Source: Pseudomonas sp. AN-1 | Lineage (GTDB): Bacteria; Pseudomonadota; Gammaproteobacteria; Pseudomonadales; Pseudomonadaceae | Length of the DNA stretch: 64,000 bases | Direction of reading: 5' to 3' | Assembly (NCBI RefSeq): GCF_034057115.1 | Contig: NZ_CP139195.1 | Location: 1,116,001 to 1,180,000, forward strand | Shown: in pieces, positions 17,563-26,629 of the stretch | Layout: the number at the start of each line of letters is the position of its first letter | How positions within the stretch are numbered: position 1 is the stretch's first letter | Translations under genes and position numbers: made by a program | Notes under the pieces: model-generated | What the model was told of the DNA's origin: nothing | Database searches by the model: none | What the model saw: the letters and a program-made list of their open reading frames with translations, nothing else

Positions 17563-18651
17563 ATGAATGACCTGTCCGCACATTACCCGGGGCGCTGGTG
17601 GCACAGCCTGCCCGATGGCCGCATCCAGTGCGACCTCTGCCCCCGTGACTGCAAGCTGCGCGACGGGCAGCGTGGCGCCTGCTTCGTGCGTATGCGCGAA
17701 GGCGAGCAGGTGGTGCTGACCACCTACGGGCGCTCTTCCGGCTTCTGCATCGACCCCATCGAGAAGAAGCCGCTCAACCACTTCCTCCCCGGATGGGCGG
17801 TGCTGTCCTTCGGCACGGCAGGCTGCAACCTCGCCTGCAAGTTCTGCCAGAACTGGGATATCAGCAAATCGCGGGACATGGACCATCTGATGGATCAGGC
17901 CAGCCCGCAGCAGATCGCCCTGGCGGCGGAGAACTCGGGCTGCGCCAGCGTGGCCTTCACCTACAACGATCCGGTGATCTTCGCCGAATACGCCATCGAT
18001 ACGGCCATCGCTTGCCGCGCGCGCGGCATCCGGACGGTGGCGGTGACCTCCGGCTACATCCACGCCGAACCGCGCCGCGAATTCTTCGCGGTGATGGACG
18101 CGGCGAATGTCGACCTCAAGGCCTTCACCGACAGCTTCTATTTCAAGCTCACCGGCGCCCATCTGCAGCCGGTGCTGGATACCCTGGTCTATCTGCGCCA
18201 CGAAACCGACGTCTGGACGGAGATCACCACCCTGCTGATCCCGGACCACAACGATTCGAACTGGGAGATCGAGGCCCTGTGCGCCTGGGTATTCAGGGAG
18301 CTGGGGCCGGAGGTGCCGCTGCACTTCACCGCCTTCCACCCCGACTTCAAGATGCTCGAAACCCCGCGCACCCCGCCGGCAACGCTCAGGCGCGCCCGGC
18401 AGATCGCCCTGGCGCAGGGGCTGCACTATGTCTACACGGGCAACGTGCACGATGCCGAGGGCGGCACGACCTTCTGTCCGGGCTGCGGCGCGCCCCTGAT
18501 CGAGCGTGACTGGCACCGCATCCTGCACTACCGGCTGACCGCCGAGGGCCGCTGCCCGCAGTGCCACACCGCCATCGCCGGGCGCTTCGACCAGCAGGCC
18601 GGCGCGTTCGGCCAGCGCCGGATTCCGCTGCGGCTGAACCCGCAGTCCTGA
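17563..18651 (+). CDS. amrS: AmmeMemoRadiSam-type radical SAM protein (AmrS-like)
   Basis: A 362-residue radical SAM enzyme. The cluster motif is AGCNLACKFCQNWDIS (CxxxCxxC with aromatic-flanked third Cys, about 85-100). An N-terminal CDLCPRDCKLRDGQRGAC and a C-terminal pair CPGCG / CPQCH would bind zinc or a further cluster. The whole matches the family named for co-occurrence with AMMECR1 and Memo domains, but neither partner is encoded here, so it is a solo gene. The reaction is not established for the family. Strong Shine-Dalgarno (TAGGAGG, 6 nt). Its last 44 coding bases are duplicated at 21476-21519. Confidence 0.9.
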   Translation: MNDLSAHYPGRWWHSLPDGRIQCDLCPRDCKLRDGQRGACFVRMREGEQVVLTTYGRSSGFCIDPIEKKPLNHFLPGWAVLSFGTAGCNLACKFCQNWDISKSRDMDHLMDQASPQQIALAAENSGCASVAFTYNDPVIFAEYAIDTAIACRARGIRTVAVTSGYIHAEPRREFFAVMDAANVDLKAFTDSFYFKLTGAHLQPVLDTLVYLRHETDVWTEITTLLIPDHNDSNWEIEALCAWVFRELGPEVPLHFTAFHPDFKMLETPRTPPATLRRARQIALAQGLHYVYTGNVHDAEGGTTFCPGCGAPLIERDWHRILHYRLTAEGRCPQCHTAIAGRFDQQAGAFGQRRIPLRLNPQS

Positions 18652-18694
18652 ACGGCTGGCCTCCCGTCGATGGGCCGCAGCGGCGCTGCGCCGG

Positions 18695-19684
18695 CTAGCG
18701 CCCGGGCGGAGCGACGGCAGCCGATGCCGGTTGGGCGCCGGCAACAGCGGCAGCCTCGGCGACCGGGTGCGGCTGGGCCGGGGCCGCACGCCGCGCCACC
18801 AGCAGCACTCCCGCCAGCACCAGACCAGCCCCGGCCAGCTGCGCCAGGGAAACCGGCTCGGCGAGTAACAGCCAGGCGAAGAAGATCGTCAGCATCGGGC
18901 CCAGGGTGCCAATCAGCACGGTACGCGCCGCGCCGATGCGCTGCACGGCGGCCGATTGCCAGAACACCGGCAGCACCGTGGAAAACAGGGCCATGCCCGC
19001 GCCATACAGGTAAACCGGTGCGGGCTGGTTCAGCGCGGAAAGCGGCTGACTGAGCGCGAAGTGAATCTGCGTCGCCAAGGTCGACACGATGATCCCCAGC
19101 GCGGCAAAGCGCATGGAGCCGACGCGCTTGATGGCGATCTCCGCGCCGGCACTGTACAGCGCATAGGACAGCGCCGAACCGAACACGAAGGCCGCGCCGA
19201 TCAGCACCACCCCCATGTCGTCGGCCACCTGCAGGTCGTGGGCGAACGCCAGGCCAATGCCGGCGTAGGACAGCAGCAACGCGCCGATCTGCCGTCGCTC
19301 CAGGCGCTTGCCCATGAACAGCACGCCGATCAGCACGGTCAGGGTCGGATAGATGAAGAGAATCAGCCGCTCCAGGGCGGCCGAGATGTACTGCAAGCCG
19401 ACGAAGTCGAGGATGCTGGCCCCGTAGTAACCGAGCAGCCCCAGCAGGATCAGCAGCCCCCAGTCCTGGCGAGTCAGCGCGGGGCCGCTGCGCAACAGCG
19501 AAAGGCTGACCCAGAGCACCACCGGCAAGGCAAAGGTCATCCGCAGGGTCAGCAGCGTGACGGCATCCACGGGCGCTGCGGCATAGGCCAGCTTGACGAA
19601 GATCGCCTTAAACGAAAATCCGAATGCCGCGAGAATCGCCAGCACGATGCCCCAGCGCTCGGCCGACCAGTTGTTCCACGCCAT
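18695..19684 (-). CDS. EamA-family (DMT) permease
   Basis: A 329-residue inner-membrane protein with ten predicted TM segments in two EamA repeats (FSFKAIFVKLAYAA in TM1; RLILFIYPTLTVLIGVLFMGKRL closing repeat 1; GTLGPMLTIFFAWLLLAEPVSLAQLAGAGLVLAGV in repeat 2). The C-terminal 25 residues are Ala/Pro-rich and hydrophilic. Substrate is unknown; relatives export amino acids or metabolites. It is divergent from a LysR gene starting 103 bp away, which is the likely regulator. Confidence 0.87.
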   Translation of the reverse strand: MAWNNWSAERWGIVLAILAAFGFSFKAIFVKLAYAAAPVDAVTLLTLRMTFALPVVLWVSLSLLRSGPALTRQDWGLLILLGLLGYYGASILDFVGLQYISAALERLILFIYPTLTVLIGVLFMGKRLERRQIGALLLSYAGIGLAFAHDLQVADDMGVVLIGAAFVFGSALSYALYSAGAEIAIKRVGSMRFAALGIIVSTLATQIHFALSQPLSALNQPAPVYLYGAGMALFSTVLPVFWQSAAVQRIGAARTVLIGTLGPMLTIFFAWLLLAEPVSLAQLAGAGLVLAGVLLVARRAAPAQPHPVAEAAAVAGAQPASAAVAPPGR

Positions 19685-19787
19685 GGCAGATCACCTCTCA
19701 GACTTTTTCTGAGACGAATGATCACGCCAAGCGAAACCCGGTTAAATTGGCTTTTCCGCAATACAGCGTTCGGATTTGACCAATCCT

Positions 19788-20687
19788 ATGCATTACGACC
19801 TGACCGACCTGCGCCTGTTCGTCGCCATTGCCGAGGCGCGCAACCTCACCCGCGGCGCCGAGCGCGTCCATCTGGCGGCCTCTTCGGCCAGCCATCGTAT
19901 TCGCCTGCTGGAAGAGTCGACGGGCACCCCGTTGCTGGTTCGCCAAGCCCGCGGCGTCAGCCTGACCCGTGCCGGCGATGTGCTGCTGCGCCACGCGCGC
20001 CAGGTGTTCGCCCAGCTCGAACAGATGCATGCTGACCTCAGCCCCTATGCCAAGGGGGTGCGCGGCCACGTCAGCCTGTGGGCCAACACCCACGCCACCC
20101 ATGCCTTCCTGCCGGACAGCCTGGCGACCTTCCTGCAGCGTCACCCCCAGGTGGGTATCTCGCTGGAAGAGCACACCAGCCCCGAAGTGGTCCTGGCCGT
20201 CGCCCGCGGCGAGGTGGAGGTCGGAGTCGTGGCCGATACGGTGGCCGGCGCCGAAGTGGAGCTGATCCCCTATCGCGCCGACCGCCTGGTACTGATCGCC
20301 CCGCCCGACCACCCGCTGGCCAGACGCGCCCGTACCGCCTTTGCCGAGGTGCTGGACCACCCCTTCGTGATGCTGCATGCCGGCTCGGCCATTCACACCT
20401 TCACCATGAACGCCGCCGCCGCGCTCGGCCGCCATCTGGAGGTGCGCATCCAGGTGCGCAGCTTCGAGGCCGTGTGCCGCATGGTCAGCGCCGGCGTCGG
20501 TCTGGGCCTGGTGCCGCGCAGCGCCATCGCCGAACACAGCCAGCGCTTGCCGCTGGCCGTTGTCGAACTGGAGGAACCCTGGGCACAGCGCGACCTGCAG
20601 GTGTGCGTGCGCAAGCGCGAGCTGCTGTCGCGCTTCGCCGCGGACCTGGTCGACTGCCTGACCGACAGCAGGTTGGAACCTAGATGA
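19788..20687 (+). CDS. LysR-family transcriptional regulator (divergent to EamA permease)
   Basis: A 299-residue LysR regulator. The N-terminal winged HTH reads LRLFVAIAEARNLTRGAERVHLAASSASHRIRLLEESTGTPLL; the recognition helix carries SSASHRI, a variant of the usual QPAVS. A periplasmic-binding-like effector domain (about 90-295) follows. ATG at 19788 is preferred; a TTG four codons earlier is in frame. The 103-bp divergent spacer to the permease is the classical arrangement for a LysR-controlled exporter. Confidence 0.87.
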   Translation: MHYDLTDLRLFVAIAEARNLTRGAERVHLAASSASHRIRLLEESTGTPLLVRQARGVSLTRAGDVLLRHARQVFAQLEQMHADLSPYAKGVRGHVSLWANTHATHAFLPDSLATFLQRHPQVGISLEEHTSPEVVLAVARGEVEVGVVADTVAGAEVELIPYRADRLVLIAPPDHPLARRARTAFAEVLDHPFVMLHAGSAIHTFTMNAAAALGRHLEVRIQVRSFEAVCRMVSAGVGLGLVPRSAIAEHSQRLPLAVVELEEPWAQRDLQVCVRKRELLSRFAADLVDCLTDSRLEPR

Positions 20688-20889
20688 CGCAGGCGCCATC
20701 GGCCAGGTAGCCGCATCGCACAGCGACCGCCAGCGAGAAAGAACGGTCAGCTCGGCGCGCAGCTGCTTTGGGCCGCACGCTGTCGCTGGAGAGTGGCCGG
20801 AAGCAAACGTTCAGAGCACAAAAATCTGCCCCCATGGCCGACGAACCTGGCCAAGACTCAATACAATTGGTACCCGATTACCCTGAGCC

Positions 20890-21423
20890 ATGAACATGGC
20901 TGCATCGAACAAGGAACCCGCCTCCATGGCCTCCCCGGATAAACAGCAAAAACGTGCCCAGCGGGCCAAAGCCAAGGCCAAGCAGAACCGTTCGGGCAAA
21001 GCCAAGGCCAATGTCGGACATCCGCTACTGGCCAATCCGCTGGTCAACGAGCCATTCGATGATGTCGAAATCGACCTGAGCACCTTCGACTTCAAAGACA
21101 TCGAGGAGAACGGTTTCGATCCGGCGCACTTCGACGACCTGTTCCAGGCGATGAAAGTCGGCGAAGGCATCAGCCTGCTCGCGATGTGCCTGGTGTTCCT
21201 GCAGTACCCGGTGCTGGAGCTGGTGGTCGTCGAGGAAGAGGAAGAGGCAGCCATCGACTTCATGATGGGCCTGCTGATCGCCTATCGCGGGTTCTTCCAC
21301 GATGAAGACGAAGACACGGCAGTGAATTGGATCAGCAGCGCCGCCTTCCAGACTGCCTACAACGAAGCGTCGATGATCCTGCAGAAGAAGTACGCCCGCG
21401 GCACCTCGAGCGACCGAGCTTAG
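20890..21423 (+). CDS. acidic hypothetical protein
   Basis: A 177-residue protein I do not recognise by name. A basic, Lys/Ala-rich N-terminal tail (KQQKRAQRAKAKAKQNR, about 18-34) precedes a strongly acidic helical body containing LVVVEEEEEAAIDFMMGLL and FFHDEDEDTAVNW. No signal peptide or TM segment. Similar small acidic proteins with a charged tail are seen in Pseudomonas. Two upstream ATGs (20890, 20896) precede a third at 20926; the third has AAGGA about 10 nt before it and may be the real start, giving 165 residues. Monocistronic, downstream of a 200-bp spacer with an A/T-richer patch near 20865. Confidence 0.6.
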   Translation: MNMAASNKEPASMASPDKQQKRAQRAKAKAKQNRSGKAKANVGHPLLANPLVNEPFDDVEIDLSTFDFKDIEENGFDPAHFDDLFQAMKVGEGISLLAMCLVFLQYPVLELVVVEEEEEAAIDFMMGLLIAYRGFFHDEDEDTAVNWISSAAFQTAYNEASMILQKKYARGTSSDRA

Positions 21424-21475
21424 CCGCGAGCCGAGCAGCCACGGTTGGCAAGTCCATTCGAGCGAGAGCGGTGCG

Positions 21476-21534
21476 AGCAGGCCGGCGCGTTCGGCCAGCG
21501 CCGGATTCCGCTGCGGCTGGCCCCTCGGCCCTGA
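21476..21534 (+). pseudogene. duplicated 3' tail of the amrS gene
   Basis: Positions 21476-21519 are identical (44 of 44 bases) to 18593-18636, the end of amrS. In frame they encode QAGAFGQRRIPLRL, then diverge to APRP and end at TGA 21534, whereas amrS ends NPQS. No AmrS sequence precedes it. It is either the leftover 3' end of a lost paralogue or a short copied segment. Confidence 0.8.
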
Positions 21535-21542
21535 GCGTCAGC

Positions 21543-21851
21543 TCAGAACTGCCTGACCAGCGCCGCCACCAGGATGCCGGCAGCGATGGCGGGCAGCGGT
21601 TTTTTCAGCAGCAGCATGGTGGCGGCGGTCGCCAGCAGGGCCAGCCTTGCGCCAGTGTCCCCCTCCAGCGCCATGGGGGCCAGCAGCGCCACCAGCACGG
21701 AGCTGGCCATGGCGCCGATGAACTGCTTCACCCGGTAGCCGATGGGCACGAACGACATCACGTAGATACCGCCCCAACGGGTCGCCAGGGTCACTACCGC
21801 CATGAGCAGCACCAGGATCAGTGCGCCGGAACCCGTCGTTTCAAGACTCAC
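21543..21851 (-). CDS. azlD: AzlD-family small subunit of branched-chain amino acid exporter
   Basis: A 102-residue protein of four hydrophobic segments, AzlD fold (VVTLATRWGGIYVMSFVPIGYRVKQFIGAMASSVLVALLAPM). AzlC/AzlD pairs form two-component exporters of branched-chain amino acids or analogues (BrnFE type). The GTG start at 21851 overlaps the azlC stop by 11 bp, so the pair is translationally coupled. Confidence 0.88.
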   Translation of the reverse strand: MSLETTGSGALILVLLMAVVTLATRWGGIYVMSFVPIGYRVKQFIGAMASSVLVALLAPMALEGDTGARLALLATAATMLLLKKPLPAIAAGILVAALVRQF

Positions 21852-22557
21852 GTTTCTTCTCCGGCAGGAAGGTTCCGGTCAAGCCGCCTGCCAGGGCGCC
21901 GACGACGACGTGGCTGTTGTCCGGCAGAAACCAGTAGGCCAGCAGTGAGGCGCCGGCGGCGACGAACCAGATGGTCAGGATGCGCAGATTCTTTTCCCCG
22001 CCCACCACCATGGCCAGCAGGAAGCAGCCCATCACCATGTCCAGCCCCAGACTCCGGGGATCGTGGATGGCCCCGCCAAAACAGATGCCCAGCCAGGTGC
22101 CCACCACCCAGAACGACCAGAGGGCGAGGCCGCCGCCCAGCAGCAGGCCGATCCCCGGCTGGCCGCGACCGAACGCCTGCATGGACATGGCCCAGTTGGC
22201 ATCGGAGGCCAGCAGCATGACGCCGTAGCGCCTTGCCGGCGGCAGCTGGCGCAGCCACGGATAGAGTGTCGCCCCCATCAGCAGATGCCGGGCATTGATG
22301 GCGAACACGGTAAGCACCAGGGTGAAGAGCGGGACCTGGGGCCCCCACAGCTCCAGTGCGGCGAACTGGGAGGCGCCGGCGAAGACCAGCGTGCTCATCG
22401 CCATGATCACCGAGTCCTGCAGCCCTGCCTGCACGGCGGCCAGGCCGAAGGCCGCGCCGAATACCGTGACGAACAGGGAGATGGGGACGAGCTGCCTGAA
22501 GCCAGCCCACACCATCTGGCGATCGAACTCGTGCAGGGTGGTATCCGTGCCCGTCAT
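21841..22557 (-). CDS. azlC: AzlC-family large subunit of branched-chain amino acid exporter
   Basis: A 238-residue membrane protein with about seven TM segments. Conserved AzlC features include AAFGLAAVQAGL, VFAGASQFAALELWGPQVPLFTLVLTVFAINARHLLMGATL and a later LASDANWAMSM. It acts with AzlD in amino acid export. Start is the ATG at 22557, since upstream in-frame codons precede the conserved N-terminus. It diverges from a LysR gene across 152 bp, the standard arrangement for azlCD/brnFE control. Confidence 0.9.
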   Translation of the reverse strand: MTGTDTTLHEFDRQMVWAGFRQLVPISLFVTVFGAAFGLAAVQAGLQDSVIMAMSTLVFAGASQFAALELWGPQVPLFTLVLTVFAINARHLLMGATLYPWLRQLPPARRYGVMLLASDANWAMSMQAFGRGQPGIGLLLGGGLALWSFWVVGTWLGICFGGAIHDPRSLGLDMVMGCFLLAMVVGGEKNLRILTIWFVAAGASLLAYWFLPDNSHVVVGALAGGLTGTFLPEKKRES

Positions 22558-22709
22558 GCCGCAGCCTCTCCAACTTCTCGATGTCGATTCCGCCACTGCA
22601 ACGGCCGTCGCAGCAGTCTCGGACCACGACTATGCGCGGCGCCGAGCAAAAAGGAAAACGCATAATCCTGCTGTATGCTATTTGATGTTCGAATACCAAG
22701 GCGTGCCCC

Positions 22710-23579
22710 ATGACCTTCCAGGACCTGCAGATCGACTGGCTGAAATGCTTCGTTGCCGTGGTGGATGCCGGCTCGCTGTCCGGCGCGGCGCCGGAAGTGC
22801 ATCGCTCCCAGTCGGCCGTGAGCATGCAGCTCAAGAAGCTCGAGGCGGCCCTGGGCTGCCAGCTGCTAGTGCGCGGCCCCCGGCAGCATCAACTCACGGC
22901 GCAGGGGCAGTTGCTGCTGGGCTATGCGCGGCGGATGCTCGACCTGCACGCGGAAACCCAGGCGGCGTTCCATGGCGAGGAACTGGCCGGCCGCATCCGC
23001 CTGGGCGTCCCGGACGACTATGCCGCGCGTTACCTGACCCCCGTGCTCAAGCGCTTCGCGCCCCATCATGGCGCGGTGGAGATCGAGCTGAACTGCGAGC
23101 AGTCGACCGCGCTGATCCCCCGTGTCGAGCGGGGCGATCTCGACCTGGCGCTGGTGTCACGGGACCACCCCCGACACGGCACCCTGCTGTTCCATGAGCC
23201 GATGGTGTGGGTCGGTTCCGCCCAGTTCGAGGTCTGGAGACGCGACCCGCTGCCCATCGCGGTCTATGAAAGCACCAGCCTGGCCAGGCGCAGCGCCCTC
23301 AACTCCCTGGCCCTGCAGGGGCGCCGCTACAAGGTGGTGTACAACAGCTCGAGCCTGGCCGGGCAGATTGCCGCCGTCGAGAGCGGGCTGGCCGTCGCGG
23401 TGCTGACCCAGTGCAGCGCGCCCGCCGGCCTGCAGATCCTGGGTGGCGAACATGGCCTGGGACCGCTCGAACCCATGGAGGTCGCGGTGTATCGCAGCCG
23501 GGCCTCGCAGGGCTGCAAGGCCGTGGACAGCCTGCACAACCTGCTGATCAGGACGCTCAGGCATTCGGCGGCAGCCTGA
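22710..23579 (+). CDS. LysR-family transcriptional regulator (divergent to azlCD)
   Basis: A 289-residue LysR regulator. HTH: LKCFVAVVDAGSLSGAAPEVHRSQSAVSMQLKKLEAALGCQLLVR, with the standard SQSAVSMQLK recognition helix; the effector domain covers about 90-285. It most likely senses an amino acid or related compound and controls azlCD. The spacer has an AT-rich patch around 22664-22690 that could hold both promoters and the LysR site. Confidence 0.88.
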   Translation: MTFQDLQIDWLKCFVAVVDAGSLSGAAPEVHRSQSAVSMQLKKLEAALGCQLLVRGPRQHQLTAQGQLLLGYARRMLDLHAETQAAFHGEELAGRIRLGVPDDYAARYLTPVLKRFAPHHGAVEIELNCEQSTALIPRVERGDLDLALVSRDHPRHGTLLFHEPMVWVGSAQFEVWRRDPLPIAVYESTSLARRSALNSLALQGRRYKVVYNSSSLAGQIAAVESGLAVAVLTQCSAPAGLQILGGEHGLGPLEPMEVAVYRSRASQGCKAVDSLHNLLIRTLRHSAAA

Positions 23580-23676
23580 AGGACGGCGCCGACGAATTCG
23601 AAAGCAAGACCCGGAGTGTGTCCGCCCCCGGCCGGGCCTACAGTAGGCAGCGTCGAACTCGTGGGATAATCCGGAC

Positions 23677-24750
23677 ATGTCCAAGCCAACCGAACAACCT
23701 GCTGCAGCGACCCTGTCCGACCCGCGCTGGGCCCGGGTGGTCGCCCGCGACCCGCAAGCCGATGGCCGCTTCTGCTACGCGGTGCGGACCACGGGCGTCT
23801 ACTGCCGCCCCTCGTGCGGCTCGCGCACGCAGCGGCCGGAGAACGTCCGCTTCTTCGCCTCGGCCGCCGCCGCCGAGCGGGCGGGCTTCCGCCCGTGCAA
23901 GCGCTGCAAGCCCGACCAGGCGCCCCTCGCCGAGCGGCAGGCCGCCCTGGTGGCCGCGCTATGCCGGCAGATCGAGGCCGCGGACACGCCGCCCAGCCTG
24001 GCGGAGCTGGCGCGCGGCGCCGGGATGAGCGCCTTCCACCTGCATCGCCTGTTCAAGGCGGTCACCGGCGTGACGCCGAGGGCCTACGCGGCGGAACTCC
24101 GCGCCCGCAAGGTCCGCGCGACGCTGAGCGGCGGCGGCAGGATCACCGATGCGATCTACGCGGCCGGCTACAACTCGGCCGGCCGCTTCTACCAGGAGTC
24201 AACGCACCTGCTGGGCATGCCTCCCGGGAACTTCCGCGACGGCGGCAACCGGGCGGTCATCCGCTTCGCGGTGGGCGAGTGCTCGCTGGGCTCGATCCTG
24301 GTCGCCGCCAGCGAACTCGGCGTCTGCGCCATCCTGCTCGGCGACGATCCCGATGCCCTGGCCCGCGACCTCCAGGACCGCTTCCCCAAGGCCGAGCTGA
24401 TCGGCGCGGATGCCGCCTTCGAGCAACTGGTGGCCACGGTCGTCGGCTTCGTGGAAATGCCCGGGCGCGGACTCGACCTGCCCCTCGACGTGCGCGGCAC
24501 CGCCTTCCAGCAGCGCGTCTGGCAGGCGCTGCGGGAAATCCCGGCCGGCACCACGGCGAGCTATGCGGAAATCGCCCAGCGCATCGGCACGCCCAAGGCA
24601 GTGCGCGCCGTGGCGGGCGCCTGCGCGGCCAACGCGCTGGCCGTGGCCATTCCCTGCCATCGGGTGGTGCGCAGCGACGGCGGGCTTTCCGGCTATCGCT
24701 GGGGGGTGGAGCGCAAGCGGGCGCTGCTCGAGCGGGAGGCCACGCCGTGA
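23677..24750 (+). CDS. ada: bifunctional Ada: methylphosphotriester/O6-methylguanine methyltransferase and activator
   Basis: A 357-residue three-part protein. Residues about 20-85 are the Ada zinc domain with the methyl-accepting cysteine (FCYAVRTTGVYCRPSCGS, RPCKRCKP supply four Cys). Residues 90-175 are an AraC-type HTH (LAELARGAGMSAFHLHRLFKAVTGVTPRAYAAELRARKVR). The C-terminal O6-alkylguanine transferase carries NALAVAIPCHRVVRSDGGLSGYRWG with the active Cys in PCHR. It directly reverses alkylation damage and activates the adaptive response. alkA overlaps its stop by 4 nt. Confidence 0.95.
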   Translation: MSKPTEQPAAATLSDPRWARVVARDPQADGRFCYAVRTTGVYCRPSCGSRTQRPENVRFFASAAAAERAGFRPCKRCKPDQAPLAERQAALVAALCRQIEAADTPPSLAELARGAGMSAFHLHRLFKAVTGVTPRAYAAELRARKVRATLSGGGRITDAIYAAGYNSAGRFYQESTHLLGMPPGNFRDGGNRAVIRFAVGECSLGSILVAASELGVCAILLGDDPDALARDLQDRFPKAELIGADAAFEQLVATVVGFVEMPGRGLDLPLDVRGTAFQQRVWQALREIPAGTTASYAEIAQRIGTPKAVRAVAGACAANALAVAIPCHRVVRSDGGLSGYRWGVERKRALLEREATP

Positions 24751-25649
24751 CCATCAAGCTTTCCTGCGCCATGGCGCTGGGCGCCACCTTCCGCCCCCAG
24801 GATATCCTGGCCTTCCATCGCCGCGACCCGCAGGCCATCGCCGAGCGGGTCGATGCGACCGCGCTGCACAAGGGCCTCGTCTGGGGCGATGCCGCGGCCT
24901 GCCTGTCCATCGAATTCCACCGCGACCGGGCACAGGCGTGCCTGTCCGTCGACGGCGCAGTGGCGGAGGCCGGACAGCCGGCCTTCGAGGCCATGGTCCG
25001 CCGCATGCTCGGCCTGGAGCAGGACGTGGAGGCCTTCGAACAGCGCCACCGCCGCCATCCCCAGCTCGGCCCCCTGATCGCCCGACAGGCCGGCCTGCGC
25101 GTGCCGCTCGCCGCCACCCCGTTCGAGGCGCTGACCTGGGCGATCACCGGCCAGCAGATCAGCGTCGGCGCCGCCGTCGCCCTTCGCCGCAAGCTGGTGA
25201 TGGCGGCGAACGTGCGTCATTCCGGCGGCCTGCTGTGCTACCCGCAGGCTCCCCAGGTCGCCGGGCTGAGCGAAGCGACCCTGCGCCAGGCCGGCTTCTC
25301 GGCGACCAAGGCCGGCGCCCTGCTGACCCTCGCCAGAGGGGTGGTGGAGCAGCGCCTTCCCCTCGACGCCTGGATGCACACGCTCCCGGTGGAGGAGGTC
25401 CGGACGCAGCTTGAGGCGCTGCGCGGCATCGGCCCCTGGACGGTCAACTACGCGCTGCTGCGCGGTTTCGGCTGGCTGGACGGCTCGCTGCACGGCGATG
25501 CCGCCGTGCGCCGCGGGCTGCAGGCGCTACTCGGCCAGCCGGAGCAGGTCAGCGAGGCGCAGGCGCGGGCCTGGCTGGCGGAGTTCTCGCCCTGGCGCGC
25601 GCTGGTCGGCGCGCATCTCTGGGCGATGCAGTCCTCTGCCGCCTATTGA
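24747..25649 (+). CDS. alkA: DNA-3-methyladenine glycosylase II (AlkA)
   Basis: A 300-residue HhH-GPD glycosylase of the base-excision pathway. The helix-hairpin-helix is LEALRGIGPWTVNYALLRGFGW, and the catalytic aspartate follows in GSLHGDAAVRRGLQ. The N-terminal domain is the AlkA TBP-like fold; PFEALTWAITGQQISVGAAVALRRKL is the conserved core helix. It begins with a GTG in the GTGA overlap with ada, so the two form a compact alkylation-repair operon. Confidence 0.93.
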   Translation: MTIKLSCAMALGATFRPQDILAFHRRDPQAIAERVDATALHKGLVWGDAAACLSIEFHRDRAQACLSVDGAVAEAGQPAFEAMVRRMLGLEQDVEAFEQRHRRHPQLGPLIARQAGLRVPLAATPFEALTWAITGQQISVGAAVALRRKLVMAANVRHSGGLLCYPQAPQVAGLSEATLRQAGFSATKAGALLTLARGVVEQRLPLDAWMHTLPVEEVRTQLEALRGIGPWTVNYALLRGFGWLDGSLHGDAAVRRGLQALLGQPEQVSEAQARAWLAEFSPWRALVGAHLWAMQSSAAY

Positions 25650-25702
25650 GCGAACCGACCCGGGCCGGGCAACGCCTTGCCGCGACCTTCGCCATCGGTG
25701 GC

Positions 25703-26629
25703 TCAGTAGGCGCCGGCGAAGTCGACTTCGCCGTGCAGCGCCTCGCCGGCCTGGTAACGCGCCAGGTTGTCGACGAACAGCCGGGCCAGTGCGGCCGGCA
25801 CCAGCGGGCCGGCGATGTGCCCGGTCAGCGTCAGGCCTGGCGCGTCCCAGAACGGATGCTGCGCCGGCAGCGGCTCCTCGCGGAACACGTCGAGGACCGC
25901 GCCGGCCAGCAGGCCCTCCTGCAGGGCGTGCAGCAGCGCCGCGTCCACCACCGCGCTGCCCCGCCCCACGTTGACGAACAGCGCACCCGGCGCGACGGCG
26001 CGGAAGAAGCTTTCATCGTAGAGGTCGGCGGTCTGCGGCGTGTCGGGCAGGATGTTGACGATGTAGTCGGCTGCGCCGGCCTCGGCGTGCAGCGCGTCGA
26101 GCCCGGCGACGCGCTCGAAGTGCTCGAGCGGGCGCGGCCGGTGGGCGATGCCGGTCAGGCGCAGGCCGAAGGGCGCCAGCAGGCGGGCGACCTCGCGACC
26201 GATCTCGCCGGCGCCGACGATCAGCAGCCGGCGCCCGAACAGGCTGCCGGGAATCCGCGCATCCCACTGGCGCTGCCGCTGGCTTTCCCGGCGCGCCCGC
26301 AGCTGCTGCTCGTGCTCGAGCAGGTGGGCGAGCAGGTACTCGGCGATCGGCTGGCCGAACACGCCGACGGCGCGGCTCAGCCGGTAATCGCGGGGCAGAT
26401 CGGCCGCCAGCAGCGGCCGGTAGCCCGCCCAGGTCGACTGCAGCCACTGCGGGCGCAGCCCGGCGCGCAGCAGCGGCACCAGCCGGTCCGGCTCGCCCAG
26501 CCAGATCGTGCAGCGGCGCAGCGCCTCCGGTGCGGCGTCCGCCGCGATCAGTTCGAGATCGCCGCACAGGGCGTGCAGCGCGGCGCGCAGTTCGGGGTTG
26601 CGGGCATCGGCGAGAAGGATGGGGCCCAT
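25703..26629 (-). CDS. D-2-hydroxyacid dehydrogenase (glyoxylate/hydroxypyruvate reductase-like)
   Basis: A 308-residue NAD(P)-dependent dehydrogenase. The Rossmann motif is LLIVGAGEIGREVARLLAPFG (about 138-158). Substrate-site residues fall in NVGRGSAVVD (catalytic Arg), FREEPLP (Glu) and TLTGHIAGP (His). Overall it resembles GhrA/YcdW-type enzymes. The ATG at 26629 is chosen because AGGAG lies 8 nt upstream. It follows arsJ by 165 bp on the same strand; membership of the arsenic operon is possible but unproven. Confidence 0.85.
   Translation of the reverse strand: MGPILLADARNPELRAALHALCGDLELIAADAAPEALRRCTIWLGEPDRLVPLLRAGLRPQWLQSTWAGYRPLLAADLPRDYRLSRAVGVFGQPIAEYLLAHLLEHEQQLRARRESQRQRQWDARIPGSLFGRRLLIVGAGEIGREVARLLAPFGLRLTGIAHRPRPLEHFERVAGLDALHAEAGAADYIVNILPDTPQTADLYDESFFRAVAPGALFVNVGRGSAVVDAALLHALQEGLLAGAVLDVFREEPLPAQHPFWDAPGLTLTGHIAGPLVPAALARLFVDNLARYQAGEALHGEVDFAGAY

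Noticed and set aside
25703-26629. Inclusion of the 2-hydroxyacid dehydrogenase in the arsenic operon
   Set aside because: It follows arsJ on the same strand, but the 165-bp gap and its generic GhrA-like nature do not justify an arsenic role.
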